Shown here: piece after piece, positions 8,349 to 18,412 of the stretch
Layout: each line of letters begins with the position of its first letter
Position numbering within the stretch: the stretch's first letter is position 1
NCBI RefSeq assembly: GCF_023205015.1
Contig: NZ_CP096258.1
Coordinates: forward strand, 3,968,001-4,032,000
Origin: Providencia rettgeri
GTDB lineage: Bacteria > Pseudomonadota > Gammaproteobacteria > Enterobacterales > Enterobacteriaceae
Direction: 5' to 3'
DNA length: 64,000 bases
The notes under the pieces: model-generated
Databases searched by the model: none
What the model saw: the letters and a program-made list of their open reading frames with translations, nothing else
What the model was told of the DNA's origin: nothing
Translations under genes and position numbers: made by a program

Positions 8349-8879
8349 TTACTGGTAGCTCAGAGCAAATGTTGCGATTGCATCAAATTCACCAGGTACA
8401 GCTGGTTTATTTACTGCATCATCATCACCTTGCAAATATGCTTGGAAACGCAGTGTATTTGCACCTGTGAACAGAGCTTGTGATGGAGATTTCGCGCCTA
8501 AAGCAATTTTAGTGCCGTTGAAATCAGTGATCACAATACCTGCGTTTTTCGCGGTACCTGCGATAGCTAAACCATCAGTTACAGAAGCACTTGGTGTACC
8601 AGTAAATGTAGTTTGAACTGTTTTCAGAGTCGAAATGTCGCACTGCTCTAATTGAATATTGAAGTCACGAGCAATACTTTTACCGCCGCCGTTTAATGCG
8701 GATGTTGCGATAGCACCCATTGGTACTTCAAATGCTTGAGAACCTGGTGGAATTGAACAAGGAGCATCAATGATTGAACCTTTAAAAGTGACTTGGCCAC
8801 CACCTTGGTTTGCAGAAGCAGAACCAGCAACTACCGCTAAACCTAAACCTAATACTAAAGCAAGTTTATTTAATTTCAT
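8349..8879 (-). CDS. mrpA: Major fimbrial subunit (MrpA-like pilin)
   Basis: A 176-residue structural pilin. The start is taken as ATG 8877-8879 (MKLNKLAL) because the signal peptide begins there and GGAA lies about 9 bases upstream; upstream Met codons add only a short hydrophilic leader. The signal peptide ends SASA; the mature N-terminus NQGGGQVTFKG is the donor strand. Pilin Cys residues occur in APCSI and EQCDI, and the chain ends FALSYQ. First gene of the operon, separated from the next by a hairpin, as expected for the most abundant product. Confidence 0.9.
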   Translation of the reverse strand: MKLNKLALVLGLGLAVVAGSASANQGGGQVTFKGSIIDAPCSIPPGSQAFEVPMGAIATSALNGGGKSIARDFNIQLEQCDISTLKTVQTTFTGTPSASVTDGLAIAGTAKNAGIVITDFNGTKIALGAKSPSQALFTGANTLRFQAYLQGDDDAVNKPAVPGEFDAIATFALSYQ

Positions 8880-10004
8880 TTTATACATTTCCATTAGATA
8901 AAAAGACAACACAAATTAAAATAACGATTTATTATTAATCTGATTATTTTAATTTTTTCTTAAAATATATTCGATCAGCAAATATTAAGGATTGATACTA
9001 ATAACTATTTCTATTTATCACACTTAGCTAATTAAATAAGTGAAATAATTAAACAGTGCATCAATGCGCTGCCATTATTATACCTCATTTTAGTTATGTC
9101 AAATCCGTGAGTTAACTACCCCTTTCTATTATAAGTTAGTGATATATATATATAATCCATTACACGCACCATCTTAAATACACCATTACAGGATAAGTTA
9201 GTGATACTCATCTAATTAAATTAAGGTTTTTTTAATAAAAAACCATAAAATAAACCCAATCATTACTAATAAAGTTTTTTATACTCACAAAACGGGTTCT
9301 TATTAGTGAAAAAAAATGAAGAAAGAGGAAATGCAATCAGAAAATTAATCCAAAGATATTAAATCGAGATTTACCCGACAAATAATTAATCAGAAACATC
9401 CCAAAAAAAACAAATGAATATTTTCATAATATTTCATAATTCACTAATTGTTACATATTAGACAAAACAAAAAACAAAAATAAATCAATAATTATCAAAC
9501 AGATAAACAAATTAAACCATAAAATAAATATAAATAACACCTAGAAATCATTCATATAAAAAAACATTTATTTAAATTAAAGTGGAAATAGAAACAATTA
9601 AGAAAAAATCAAACCAAAAATAATCATTAGATAATTTTTTATATTTCAAATCATTTCAGATAGTAATAAAAGGTAACCAGAGATAACTTTATAAATATAC
9701 ACCCCCATATTAAGGCCAAAATCGGAACCAAATACCTTCAATTAAAACTAATCAATCCATCTTTAATGTGATTAATTAAATTGAAATACGTTAAATAGCG
9801 AAATAGATAAATCCCAAAGTGGAGTAAAGCGAAAGACCAAATGACTTTCAATAAACACATCACCGCCAAAATAATAATACCTAGAATATATAAACTAATG
9901 TTTAATTGAAGCGTCATCGAAAATCATCATAGTTCATCATTATATTTAACATTATCTATACTCAAGGTGATGGTGATAAAAAGTAAATCAGCCTTTAAAA
10001 CAAA
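8880..10004. promoter_or_regulatory. 1.1-kb AT-rich non-coding region upstream of the fimbrial operon
   Basis: No convincing gene on either strand. It must hold the fimbrial promoter. Direct repeat ATAAGTTAGTGATA occurs at 9131-9144 and 9193-9206, with CCATTACA also repeated (9157-9164, 9183-9190). An AT hairpin GGTTTTTT-TAAT-AAAAAACC lies at 9225-9244. In P. mirabilis the mrp promoter sits on an invertible element worked by the adjacent recombinase MrpI; no recombinase gene and no clear 20-bp inverted pair were found here. The long AT-rich run would be a natural H-NS binding region (inference). Confidence 0.5.
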
Positions 10005-10028
10005 ACCCCATCTTATATAAGATGGGGT
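9998..10028 (-). terminator. Rho-independent terminator of narGHJI
   Basis: CCCCATCTTATATAAGATGGGG (10006-10027) is a perfect palindrome able to form an 9-10 bp stem; on the minus strand it is followed by TTTTGTTTT. It lies about 85 bp beyond the narI stop. Confidence 0.85.
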
Positions 10029-10112
10029 AGCAAAATAACCATGTTTGTTGTTTATACAAGAACCAGTTGTATTAAAAAAATATACTGGTCAATATTCCTA
10101 TATACCCAAAAC

Positions 10113-10790
10113 TTAATGGCGATTTCTCACCAATTGATACCGACGAGTCAGGTATTCGATAGGTGCACTCCAAATGTGCACTAAACGGCAGAATGGGAAG
10201 AGTAAAAATATCGTCATACCCAACACAATATGCAGTTTAAAAACAATCCCAACCCCTTCAAGGTAATTGGATGCCCCCCAATGGAATGTCACAATAGACT
10301 GTGCCCACCCCACTAATTTTAACATTTCGCTACCATCCATATGTTGTGCTGAGAAAGGAATGGTAAGTAACCCTAAGCAAACTTGCACCACCAACAAAGT
10401 TAAGATCATGATGTCACCGAAGGATGACGTTGCTCTCACGCGAGGATTTGTTAGGCGGCGCTTCAATAGCATCGCACCACCAATTAGCATCATCACACCA
10501 GCAGCGCCCCCACCAATCATCGCCATTAACTGCTTAATATGCATTGGCAGAAAAGATTCATACATCCAATGAGGCGTTAGCATGCCTAAAAAGTGCCCGA
10601 CAAAAATCCCAATAATCCCCAAATGGAATAAGTTTGATGCCAAACGCATGTTCTTTTTATCCAACATTTGGCTGGAACCCGCTCGCCACGTGTATTGCCC
10701 GTAATCGTAACGTAACCAACTACCGACAATAAATACCGTCCCTGCGATATAGGGGTAAATATCGAAGAAAAATTGATTGATAAAATTCAT
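10113..10790 (-). CDS. narI: Respiratory nitrate reductase gamma subunit (cytochrome b)
   Basis: A 225-residue integral membrane protein with five hydrophobic segments that holds two b haems and passes electrons from quinol to NarH. It matches the E. coli NarI length and motifs (MNFINQFFFDIYPYIAG at the N-terminus, WRAGSSQ, H residues in transmembrane helices such as LFHLG and HIVLG). Start ATG 10788-10790 overlaps the narJ stop by 4 bp. Last gene of the operon. Confidence 0.95.
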   Translation of the reverse strand: MNFINQFFFDIYPYIAGTVFIVGSWLRYDYGQYTWRAGSSQMLDKKNMRLASNLFHLGIIGIFVGHFLGMLTPHWMYESFLPMHIKQLMAMIGGGAAGVMMLIGGAMLLKRRLTNPRVRATSSFGDIMILTLLVVQVCLGLLTIPFSAQHMDGSEMLKLVGWAQSIVTFHWGASNYLEGVGIVFKLHIVLGMTIFLLFPFCRLVHIWSAPIEYLTRRYQLVRNRH

Positions 10791-11509
10791 TTTTGAACTC
10801 CTACATGGCTGCCCACACTGAGATCCAAATACTGTGGTACCACCGCATTGGCGAAGCGATGTTGATGTGCCGCCACTTCGCTACCACATGTTTTTTCATC
10901 GGCAAAAAATTTCACTTGCTCCTCTTCCCAAACCGCATCTAGCGCCTCTGGGGTATCATCCCGTACTTCGGTTGCCACTTGTTTGCTTAATTGCTCCGTC
11001 GCAATATCGCTATGAGAAAGCTCAAGTAAAAAATTAAATAAAACAGAAAAACGGCTTTCTCGCTGTTTCAGTCTTTCCCCTAACAACGCTAAAATTGGCG
11101 CAATATCCTGTAACCCCTCGAGAGTTTCATTGCTCGGCAATACCGTTAAATATTCCAAATAAATGGGCAAATGGTCGGGTAATTCACGGCAATCAATTTG
11201 CAAACCGTGTTGCTGATATTGCGCCATTAAATCCACCATCGCCTGCCCTCGGTCTCGGGACTCACCGTGTACATGCTCAAATAGCAATAAAGATGTTGCG
11301 CGACCTCTATCAAACAACTCACAATATTGCGCCTGCATATCAAGTAAGTCTTCGTTGAGATACTCGCGCACAAACACCATCAATTGAACAGCCCGTGTGA
11401 CTGGCAGCTCATCAGCCTGTTCTAGCGCTTCAATGAGCTCATCGCGATGTAACCAAAGCGCTTCCGAAGGGTATTCCAATAACCGAGAAATCACTTTTAG
11501 TGTCATCAT
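10787..11509 (-). CDS. narJ: Nitrate reductase molybdenum cofactor assembly chaperone
   Basis: A 240-residue soluble chaperone that binds apo-NarG and allows molybdenum cofactor insertion before membrane attachment; it is not part of the final enzyme. Recognised by the LLEYPSEALW start, the FDRGRATSLLLFEHVHGESRDRG block and the position between narH and narI. Start at 11507-11509 (a second Met follows at once), overlapping the narH stop. Confidence 0.95.
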   Translation of the reverse strand: MMTLKVISRLLEYPSEALWLHRDELIEALEQADELPVTRAVQLMVFVREYLNEDLLDMQAQYCELFDRGRATSLLLFEHVHGESRDRGQAMVDLMAQYQQHGLQIDCRELPDHLPIYLEYLTVLPSNETLEGLQDIAPILALLGERLKQRESRFSVLFNFLLELSHSDIATEQLSKQVATEVRDDTPEALDAVWEEEQVKFFADEKTCGSEVAAHQHRFANAVVPQYLDLSVGSHVGVQK

Positions 11510-13047
11510 AGTGCTTTCTCCTGATTACTTTTTGGTGTGATATCAATGGCATCAATGCGCCTGCTATTAAATAAATTCGCTTTGCTATCGCTGCCATGGC
11601 AACCATCACCAAAACTAAAGCCACAAGCTTTCGCTTCAGGGAATGCTTCACGCGCCAATTCTCGATGACTCGATGGAATGACAAAACGGTCTTCATAGTT
11701 AGCAATGGCTAAATAGCGGTACATTTCTTGTGCCTGAGCTTGTGTTAAGCCGACTTGCTCTAATGCACTGGTATCACATTGGTTTTCCACAGTTTCTGCT
11801 CGTTTGAAATGGCGCATCGCTAACATACGTTTTAACGCCAATAACACTGGTTCGGTATCCCCTGCGGTTAACAAATTCGCAAGGTATTGCACTGGAATAC
11901 GTAAACTTTCCACATCTGGCAATACACCGTTATTAGCTAAGAGCCCTGAATCCGCTACTGACTGAATTGGTGACAAAGGGGGTACATACCACACCATGGG
12001 TAACGTGCGGTATTCAGGGTGCAGTGGCAGGGCTAAGCGCCATTCCATCGCCATTTTGTACACTGGAGATTTCTGTGCCGCATCGATCACACTCAATGGG
12101 ATCCCTTGTTTTTGCGCTTCTTCAATCACTTTTGGATCATGAGGATCAAGAAAAACATCAAGTTGGCTCTGGTAAAGGTCGGTTTCCTTTTCGACACTGG
12201 CCGCCGACTCAATTTTGTCCGCGTCATACAGCAATACCCCTAAATAGCGGATACGACCAACACAGGTTTCAGAACAAACCGTTGGCATGCCTGACTCAAT
12301 ACGTGGGTAACAGAAAATGCATTTTTCTGATTTACCACTTTTCCAATTGAAATAGATTTTTTTATACGGGCAACCAGTTAAGCACATACGCCAGCCACGG
12401 CATTTGTCTTGGTCAATCAAAACAATACCGTCTTCTGAGCGCTTATAAATTGCCCCACTTGGGCAGGTCGCGACGCAAGCTGGGTTTAAACAATGTTCAC
12501 ACAGGCGTGGCAAATACATCATGAACGTATTTTCAAACTGCCCATACATCTCTTTTTGAATATGTTCAAAGTTTTTATCTTGGGCTCGTTTGGCGAATTC
12601 ACCGCCTAAATCATCTTCCCAGTTTGGTCCCATTTTCACGTTACTCATTCGCTCACCAGTAATTAATGAACGAGGGCGTGCTGTCGGTACGTGCTTACCT
12701 TCTTTAGCATTTTTTAAATGGCCGTAGTCATAATTAAACGGCTCATAATAATCATCCAAAGCAGGTACATCTGGATTAGCGAAGATTTTTGATAAAACGC
12801 CCACTTTGTTCCCCATACGTGGAACCAATTTACCCTTAATGGTGCGGATCCAGCCCCCTTTCCATTTCTCTTGGTCTTCCCAATTATGGGGGTAACCAAT
12901 ACCCGGTTTGGTTTCGACGTTATTAAACCATGCGTATTCCACCCCTTCGCGGCTAGTCCACACATTTTTACAGGTCACTGAGCAAGTGTGACAACCAATA
13001 CATTTATCAAGGTTTAGCACCATGCCGACTTGAGAACGAATTTTCAT
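11506..13047 (-). CDS. narH: Respiratory nitrate reductase beta subunit (iron-sulfur)
   Basis: A 513-residue electron-transfer subunit carrying three [4Fe-4S] and one [3Fe-4S] cluster. Cys groups are visible at residues 16/19/22/26 (CIGCHTCSVTCK), in CEHCLNPACVATCP, in CRGWRMCLTGCP (Trp in place of the second Cys marks the 3Fe-4S site) and in CIFCYPR...CSETC. The start ATG 13045-13047 overlaps the narG stop by 1 bp. Confidence 0.96.
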   Translation of the reverse strand: MKIRSQVGMVLNLDKCIGCHTCSVTCKNVWTSREGVEYAWFNNVETKPGIGYPHNWEDQEKWKGGWIRTIKGKLVPRMGNKVGVLSKIFANPDVPALDDYYEPFNYDYGHLKNAKEGKHVPTARPRSLITGERMSNVKMGPNWEDDLGGEFAKRAQDKNFEHIQKEMYGQFENTFMMYLPRLCEHCLNPACVATCPSGAIYKRSEDGIVLIDQDKCRGWRMCLTGCPYKKIYFNWKSGKSEKCIFCYPRIESGMPTVCSETCVGRIRYLGVLLYDADKIESAASVEKETDLYQSQLDVFLDPHDPKVIEEAQKQGIPLSVIDAAQKSPVYKMAMEWRLALPLHPEYRTLPMVWYVPPLSPIQSVADSGLLANNGVLPDVESLRIPVQYLANLLTAGDTEPVLLALKRMLAMRHFKRAETVENQCDTSALEQVGLTQAQAQEMYRYLAIANYEDRFVIPSSHRELAREAFPEAKACGFSFGDGCHGSDSKANLFNSRRIDAIDITPKSNQEKAL

Positions 13048-16000
13048 TATGCTTTCTCCTTTCCGCTCAAGGTCTGCTGGTAGGCATCACCTTCACCATC
13101 CAGCCAGTCAACCTGTTTCATTTTGCGAACAACCACAAATTCATCACGATTAGAACCTACTGTTCCGTAATAATTGAAACTATAGGCAAGGTGCGCATAA
13201 CCACCGATCATATGCGTAGGTTTCGGGCAAACACGCGTGACCGAATTATGAATTCCGCCACGTTGAGCCGTAATTTCAGAGCCGGGTAAGTTGATCAGCC
13301 GTTCTTGGGCATGGTACATCATGATCATGCCATCAGGAATACGTTGGCTAACGATCGCTTTAGCGGTTAATGCACCATTACTGTTAAAAGCTTCAACCCA
13401 ATCGTTATCTTCAACACCCAGTTCGCGGGCATCTTCTTCGCTAAGCCAAACCACTGGGCCACCGCGGCCTAACGTCAACATTAATAAGTTGTCACTGTAA
13501 GTGGAGTGGATCCCCCACTTTTGGTGCGGCGTTAAAAAGTTCAGTGCTTTTTCTGGGAACCCATTGGATTTTTTCCCCATAAGTGGCTGAGCCGCTCGAG
13601 TGTCAATCGGTGGGCGATATACCACAAGGCTTTCCCCAAAGGCGCGCATCCATTCATGGTCTTGATATAACTGCTGGCGACCACTGAGCGTCCGCCATGG
13701 GATCATTTCATGCACGTTGGTGTAACAGGCGTTGTAGGAAACATGTTCATCTTCCAGCCCTGACCATGTCGGGCTCGATATAATTTTACGCGGCTGCGCA
13801 ACAATATCGCGAAAACGGATTTTTTCATCTTCTTTATAACGAGCAAGATGAGTATGGTCGCGGCCCGTTACTTTGCTTAACGCATCCCATGCTTTTACTG
13901 CCACTTGCCCATTGGTTTCAGGCGCGAGTGTTAAAATGACTTCCGCTGCATCAATCGCTGTTTCAATTTTTGGCCGCCCAGCATTGGCTCCCTCTGGCTG
14001 GGTTTTATTGAGTTTTTTCAAGAAATCAATTTCATCTTGCGTATTCCAATTGATCCCTTTTCCCCCATTACCCAATTTATCCATCAGTGGGCCAAGAGAG
14101 GTAAAACGTGCATAAGTATTTGGATAGTCACGCTCAACACTGATAATGTGCGGTGCAGTTTTTCCGGGGATTAGATCGCACTGGCCTTTTTTCCAATCTC
14201 TCACATCAAAAGGCTGTGCCATCTCGGCTGCACTATCATGTTGGATCGGCAACGTCACCACATCCGTTTCTTTACCTAAGTGCCCAACGCTGACCTCAGA
14301 AAATGCTTTGGCAATCCCCTTATAAATTTCCCAATCGCTTTTGGATCCCCAAGCAGGGTCGACCGCAGCTGATAATGGATGAATAAATGGATGCATATCC
14401 GAGGTATTCATATCGTCTTTTTCATACCAAGTAGCGGTCGGTAAAATAACGTCTGAGAATAAGCAGGTGCTCGACATTCTGAAGTCGAGAGTCACCACTA
14501 AGTCAACTTTCCCTTCTGCCGCTTTGTCTTGCCATTCCACTTCTTCAGGTTTGACGCCGCCTTGTTGACCTAAGTCTTTGCCTTGAATACCATTTTCAGT
14601 TCCTAATAAGTATTTCAGTAAGTATTCATGGCCTTTCCCTGCGGAACCCAATAAATTTGAACGCCAAATAAACAGATTTCGTGGGAAATTTTGAGGGTCA
14701 TCAGGTTGCTCTGAAGCAAAGCGAATATTGCCTTCTTTCAACTGTTTAACCGTATAATCAGTGGGTGACATCCCTTCACTTTGTGCCTTCTTCGCAATAT
14801 TTAATGGGTTGACATTTAATTGTGGTGCTGACGGCAGCCACCCCATGCGTTCGGCACGTACATTCATATCAACCAAACTACCGCTAAAGGCGTGTTTATC
14901 GGCTAGAGGCGATAGCAACTCTTCTGTTGAGACAGTTTCGTAACGCCATTGGCTTGAATGGTTATAAAAGAAAGAGGTGCTATTCATATGACGAGGTGGA
15001 CGCTGCCAGTCCAAACCGAATGCTAATGGCAACCACCCCGTTTGTGGACGTAATTTTTCTTGCCCAACATAATGAGACCAGCCACCGCCGCTTTGCCCAA
15101 CGCAACCACAGAAAATCAACATATTGATAATCGCACGGTAGGTCATATCCATGTGATACCAGTGGTTAATCCCTGCGCCAACAATCACCATAGAACGGCC
15201 ATGGGTTTTCTCTGCGGTATCGGCAAACTCACGCGCTATGCGAATAATATTTTGGCGGCTAACCCCAGTGACTTTTTCCGCCCACGCAGGTGAATACGCT
15301 TTCATATCATCGTAATCCACTGCACAGTTTTCATCGCCAAAACCACGTTCAATGCCGTAGTTCGCTAGCATTAAATCATAAACACTAGTAACCAATGATT
15401 CACTACCATCAGCTAACTGAATACGTTTAGCGGGCAGTTTATGTAATAAAACATCTTTAAGTTCAACATGCTGGAAGTGCTCACTTTCTAATCCACCAAA
15501 GTAAGGAAAACCAACATCGACAAATTCATCATGACTATCTGCCAAGCTGAGTTTCATTTTTATGTCATGAGCATCTTGCCCAGCGCGCGGCTCTAAATTC
15601 CATTTTTGACCGCCATCCCAACGGAACCCCATTGAACCTTGTGGAGCACATAATTCGCCTGTCTCTTCATCAATCACGATGGTTTTCCATTCGGCATTTT
15701 TCTCTTCGCCTAATGAATTGTGTAAATCGGATGCGCGTAGCATACGGCCAGCAACATAAGAGCCATCTTCACGCTTATCTAGCATGACAAGCATCGGCAT
15801 ATCAGTGTAAGTCCGCACATATTCACGGAAATATTCCGCTTCACGTTTTACATGGAATTCATTGAGGATCACATGTCCCATCGCCATTGCCATGGCGCTA
15901 TCTGTTCCTTGTTTCGGGTTCAACCAATGGTCACATAATTTGGCAATTTCCGCGTAATCCGGCGTCACCGCGACTGTTTTAGTCCCTTTATAGCGGACTT

Positions 16001-16808
16001 CTGCAAAGAAGTGAGCATCTGGCGTACGGGTTTGCGGAACGTTAGAACCCCAAGCAATAATATAAGATGAATTGTACCAATCCGCTGATTCCGGTACGTC
16101 AGTTTGTTCGCCCCACGTCATGGGTGACGCAGGTGGCAAGTCACAATACCAGTCATAAAAACTTAAGCATGAGCCACCAATTAACGATAAATAGCGAGCG
16201 CCCGAGGCATAGGAAACCATTGACATCGCGGGAATTGGAGAAAAACCAACAATACGGTCAGGACCAAATTCTTTAATTGTCGCAACGTTTGCCGCTGCAA
16301 TCAGTTCATTCACTTCTTGCCAACTTGAACGAACAAAACCACCACGACCACGAGCTTGTTTATAGCTTTTTGCCTTTTGCGGGTCATTGATAATAGAAAG
16401 CCACGCTGCAACAGGGTCTTGTTGCTCCGCTTTTGCTTCACGCCACAATTTAAGTAAGCGCTTACGCATCATTGGGTATTTAACACGGTTTGCGCTGTAT
16501 AAATACCAAGAGTAGCTCGCCCCTCGAGGGCATCCTCTCGGCTCATGGTCAGGTAAATCAGGACGAGTTCGTGGGTAATCCGTCTGTTGCGTTTCCCAAG
16601 TGACTAACCCATTTTTGACATAAATTTTCCAGCTACAAGAGCCAGTACAATTAACACCATGGGTGGAACGCACGACTTTGTCATGCTGCCAGCGGCTACG
16701 ATAACCATCTTCCCAATCACGGTTTACATTTAACTCTTGCCCGTGATCACCTGAAAAGGTTTCGCCCAACTGCTTAAAATACCGAAATCTGTCTAAAAAC
16801 TTGCTCAT
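13047..16808 (-). CDS. narG: Respiratory nitrate reductase alpha subunit (molybdopterin)
   Basis: A 1253-residue catalytic subunit (E. coli NarG is 1247). It reduces nitrate to nitrite at a bis-MGD molybdenum on the cytoplasmic face. The FS0 cluster ligands His50, Cys54, Cys58 and Cys93 are all present (THGVNCTGSCSW, RGCPRG), as is the YCDLPPASP segment that supplies the Asp ligand to Mo. Start taken at MSKFLDRFRY (16806-16808), with GGAGGCAATC upstream; a longer in-frame extension to 16847 lacks homology. It follows narK by only 67 bp. Confidence 0.96.
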   Translation of the reverse strand: MSKFLDRFRYFKQLGETFSGDHGQELNVNRDWEDGYRSRWQHDKVVRSTHGVNCTGSCSWKIYVKNGLVTWETQQTDYPRTRPDLPDHEPRGCPRGASYSWYLYSANRVKYPMMRKRLLKLWREAKAEQQDPVAAWLSIINDPQKAKSYKQARGRGGFVRSSWQEVNELIAAANVATIKEFGPDRIVGFSPIPAMSMVSYASGARYLSLIGGSCLSFYDWYCDLPPASPMTWGEQTDVPESADWYNSSYIIAWGSNVPQTRTPDAHFFAEVRYKGTKTVAVTPDYAEIAKLCDHWLNPKQGTDSAMAMAMGHVILNEFHVKREAEYFREYVRTYTDMPMLVMLDKREDGSYVAGRMLRASDLHNSLGEEKNAEWKTIVIDEETGELCAPQGSMGFRWDGGQKWNLEPRAGQDAHDIKMKLSLADSHDEFVDVGFPYFGGLESEHFQHVELKDVLLHKLPAKRIQLADGSESLVTSVYDLMLANYGIERGFGDENCAVDYDDMKAYSPAWAEKVTGVSRQNIIRIAREFADTAEKTHGRSMVIVGAGINHWYHMDMTYRAIINMLIFCGCVGQSGGGWSHYVGQEKLRPQTGWLPLAFGLDWQRPPRHMNSTSFFYNHSSQWRYETVSTEELLSPLADKHAFSGSLVDMNVRAERMGWLPSAPQLNVNPLNIAKKAQSEGMSPTDYTVKQLKEGNIRFASEQPDDPQNFPRNLFIWRSNLLGSAGKGHEYLLKYLLGTENGIQGKDLGQQGGVKPEEVEWQDKAAEGKVDLVVTLDFRMSSTCLFSDVILPTATWYEKDDMNTSDMHPFIHPLSAAVDPAWGSKSDWEIYKGIAKAFSEVSVGHLGKETDVVTLPIQHDSAAEMAQPFDVRDWKKGQCDLIPGKTAPHIISVERDYPNTYARFTSLGPLMDKLGNGGKGINWNTQDEIDFLKKLNKTQPEGANAGRPKIETAIDAAEVILTLAPETNGQVAVKAWDALSKVTGRDHTHLARYKEDEKIRFRDIVAQPRKIISSPTWSGLEDEHVSYNACYTNVHEMIPWRTLSGRQQLYQDHEWMRAFGESLVVYRPPIDTRAAQPLMGKKSNGFPEKALNFLTPHQKWGIHSTYSDNLLMLTLGRGGPVVWLSEEDARELGVEDNDWVEAFNSNGALTAKAIVSQRIPDGMIMMYHAQERLINLPGSEITAQRGGIHNSVTRVCPKPTHMIGGYAHLAYSFNYYGTVGSNRDEFVVVRKMKQVDWLDGEGDAYQQTLSGKEKA

Positions 16809-16826
16809 CGGATTGCCTCCAAAGAG

Positions 16827-16843
16827 ACGGCGACCGGCGCCGT
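16827..16843. other. Small GC hairpin between narK and narG
   Basis: ACGGCG (16827-16832) and CGCCGT (16838-16843) form a 6-bp stem with a 5-base loop inside the 67-bp narK-narG gap. There is no T-run; probably an RNA-processing or stability element in a narKGHJI transcript. Confidence 0.4.
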
Positions 16844-16875
16844 ACATTGCTAAAATTGATTTTTATGACTTGTTA

Positions 16876-18276
16876 TTATTTGTGTTTACGGCCGTATACC
16901 AGCCATGTGATAAACACACAGGAAATATAAAATATAAAAAATACTTTCATTGCATCTGCCGGTGAACCCGTCAGTGTTAATGATGTACCGAACGCTTTTG
17001 GAATAAAGAAGCCACCTATTGCCCCAATAGCAGAGATAAACCCTAGAGCCGCTGCACTTTCTGTTACCGCCTCTTTTTGAGCCTCTTGCTCTGAAGCCCC
17101 TCTTAAAATGGCTTTATCCATGGTTAATTTACGAAAAACGACTGCGATCATTTGGAAGGTTGAGCCACTGCCTAACCCTGCCGTTAAAAACAGCACCATA
17201 AATACGCCATAAAACGCCCCAAAAGAGCCTCCTTGACCGTTTTCTGGTAACGTAAAAAACAGCAAGCCGGAGAAAACAGCCATGACCACAAAGTTCAGTA
17301 ATGTGACTTTCACACCGCCAAAACGGTCAGACAGCATGCCGCCAACTGGGCGCGCTAACGCCCCGAGGAAAGGACCAAAAAAAGCAAATTTCAAAATAAT
17401 GACGTCTGGGAACTGCGTTTTCGATAACATCGCAAAACCGGCAGAAAAACCGATAAATGAGCCGAATGTCGCCAGATATAACAGGCTTAATACCCATAGA
17501 TGGCCCCGTTTCAAAACAGGTAATTGTGCTTTAAGAGATGCCTTATTTGCCGCTAAGTCATTCATGCCAAACCAAGCCATCACCGTAAAAAGCAGTAGAA
17601 ATGGCACCCAAATCCAAGCGGCGTTTTCTAGCCACAACGTTGAACCATCAGGCTGAGCCGCTCCAGTCCCACCAACGAAAGTAAATACACCAACACCAAC
17701 GATAAAAGGGGCCACTAATTGCATGACACTGACCCCTAAATTTCCTAGCCCACCATTCAGGCCAAGTGCACCGCCTTGGCGAGCTTTAGGGAAAAAGAAG
17801 CTGATATTGGCCATGCTGGATGCAAAGTTAGCGCCGGCAAAACCACAAAGTAGGGAAATAATGACAAAGACTTGATAAGGTGTGGCGGGGTTTTGAATCG
17901 CATAACCTAGCCAAATGCATGGGATCACCAAAAATAGCGTACTAATCGCAGTCCAACGGCGCCCACCAAAAATAGGAATAACGAATGAATAAGGGACTCT
18001 TAATAAAGCACCTGAAACGGAAGGTAATGCAGTTAATAAAAATAATTGGTCTGTCGTAAAATTAAAACCCACTTTATTTAAATTAACCGCAACTGCACTA
18101 AATAACATCCATACGCAAAATGCGAGCAATAAGCATGGAATAGAAATCCATAAATTACGATTGGCAATACGCTGCCCTGTTTTTTGCCAAAATTGAATAT
18201 CTTCAGGCCGCCAATCCTGTATAACACCGTTATTTGGCTGTACAGCTACGCTATTAACATTATCTCGTTGAGACAT
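16876..18276 (-). CDS. narK: Nitrate/nitrite antiporter
   Basis: A 466-residue MFS protein with about 12 membrane segments that imports nitrate in exchange for nitrite. NarK-type signature segments are visible: the N-terminal WRPEDIQFWQKTGQRIANRNLW, the first nitrate signature FAGANFASSMANISFFFP...GALGLNGGLGNLGVS, and a second GLGSGSTFQMI block. The start ATG is at 18274-18276 with GGGGTG upstream. It is the first gene of a probable narKGHJI operon, downstream of an FNR site. Confidence 0.95.
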   Translation of the reverse strand: MSQRDNVNSVAVQPNNGVIQDWRPEDIQFWQKTGQRIANRNLWISIPCLLLAFCVWMLFSAVAVNLNKVGFNFTTDQLFLLTALPSVSGALLRVPYSFVIPIFGGRRWTAISTLFLVIPCIWLGYAIQNPATPYQVFVIISLLCGFAGANFASSMANISFFFPKARQGGALGLNGGLGNLGVSVMQLVAPFIVGVGVFTFVGGTGAAQPDGSTLWLENAAWIWVPFLLLFTVMAWFGMNDLAANKASLKAQLPVLKRGHLWVLSLLYLATFGSFIGFSAGFAMLSKTQFPDVIILKFAFFGPFLGALARPVGGMLSDRFGGVKVTLLNFVVMAVFSGLLFFTLPENGQGGSFGAFYGVFMVLFLTAGLGSGSTFQMIAVVFRKLTMDKAILRGASEQEAQKEAVTESAAALGFISAIGAIGGFFIPKAFGTSLTLTGSPADAMKVFFIFYISCVFITWLVYGRKHK

Positions 18277-18336
18277 AAATCACCCCGATAAATACAATTT
18301 CTGCTTGCAGTGTGTGGCGAATAGACCACCGTGAAG

Positions 18337-18350
18337 CTGATCTAAATCAA
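18337..18350 (-). promoter_or_regulatory. FNR binding site for narK operon
   Basis: CTGATCTAAATCAA matches the FNR consensus TTGAT-N4-ATCAA at nine of ten positions. It lies about 60-75 bp upstream of narK, in the place expected for oxygen-responsive activation of nitrate respiration. The matching -10 element is weak by eye. Confidence 0.8.
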
Positions 18351-18396
18351 GAGAGATTTAAATGAAATATGCGTGATTTTTTTCGTTAACCACTAG

Positions 18397-18412
18397 AGGA
18401 GTATTAGGAGTA
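18397..18412 (-). promoter_or_regulatory. Tandem NarL-type heptamers
   Basis: AGGAGTA occurs at 18397-18403 and again at 18406-18412, separated by 2 bp; a third copy lies at 18507-18513. Read on the minus strand each is TACTCCT, which fits the NarL heptamer consensus TACYNMT. The pair is arranged head-to-tail, not as the classical 7-2-7 inverted pair. They lie between narK and narX and so could serve either. Confidence 0.6.

Noticed and set aside
8880..10112. MrpI-type invertible promoter element
   Set aside because: I looked for long inverted repeats and found only short AT matches such as ACTAATAA/TTATTAGT; no recombinase gene is adjacent.
16809..16847. Longer NarG start (adds 13 residues)
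   Set aside because: The extension is not seen in NarG proteins and the shorter start has a strong GGAGGC ribosome site.
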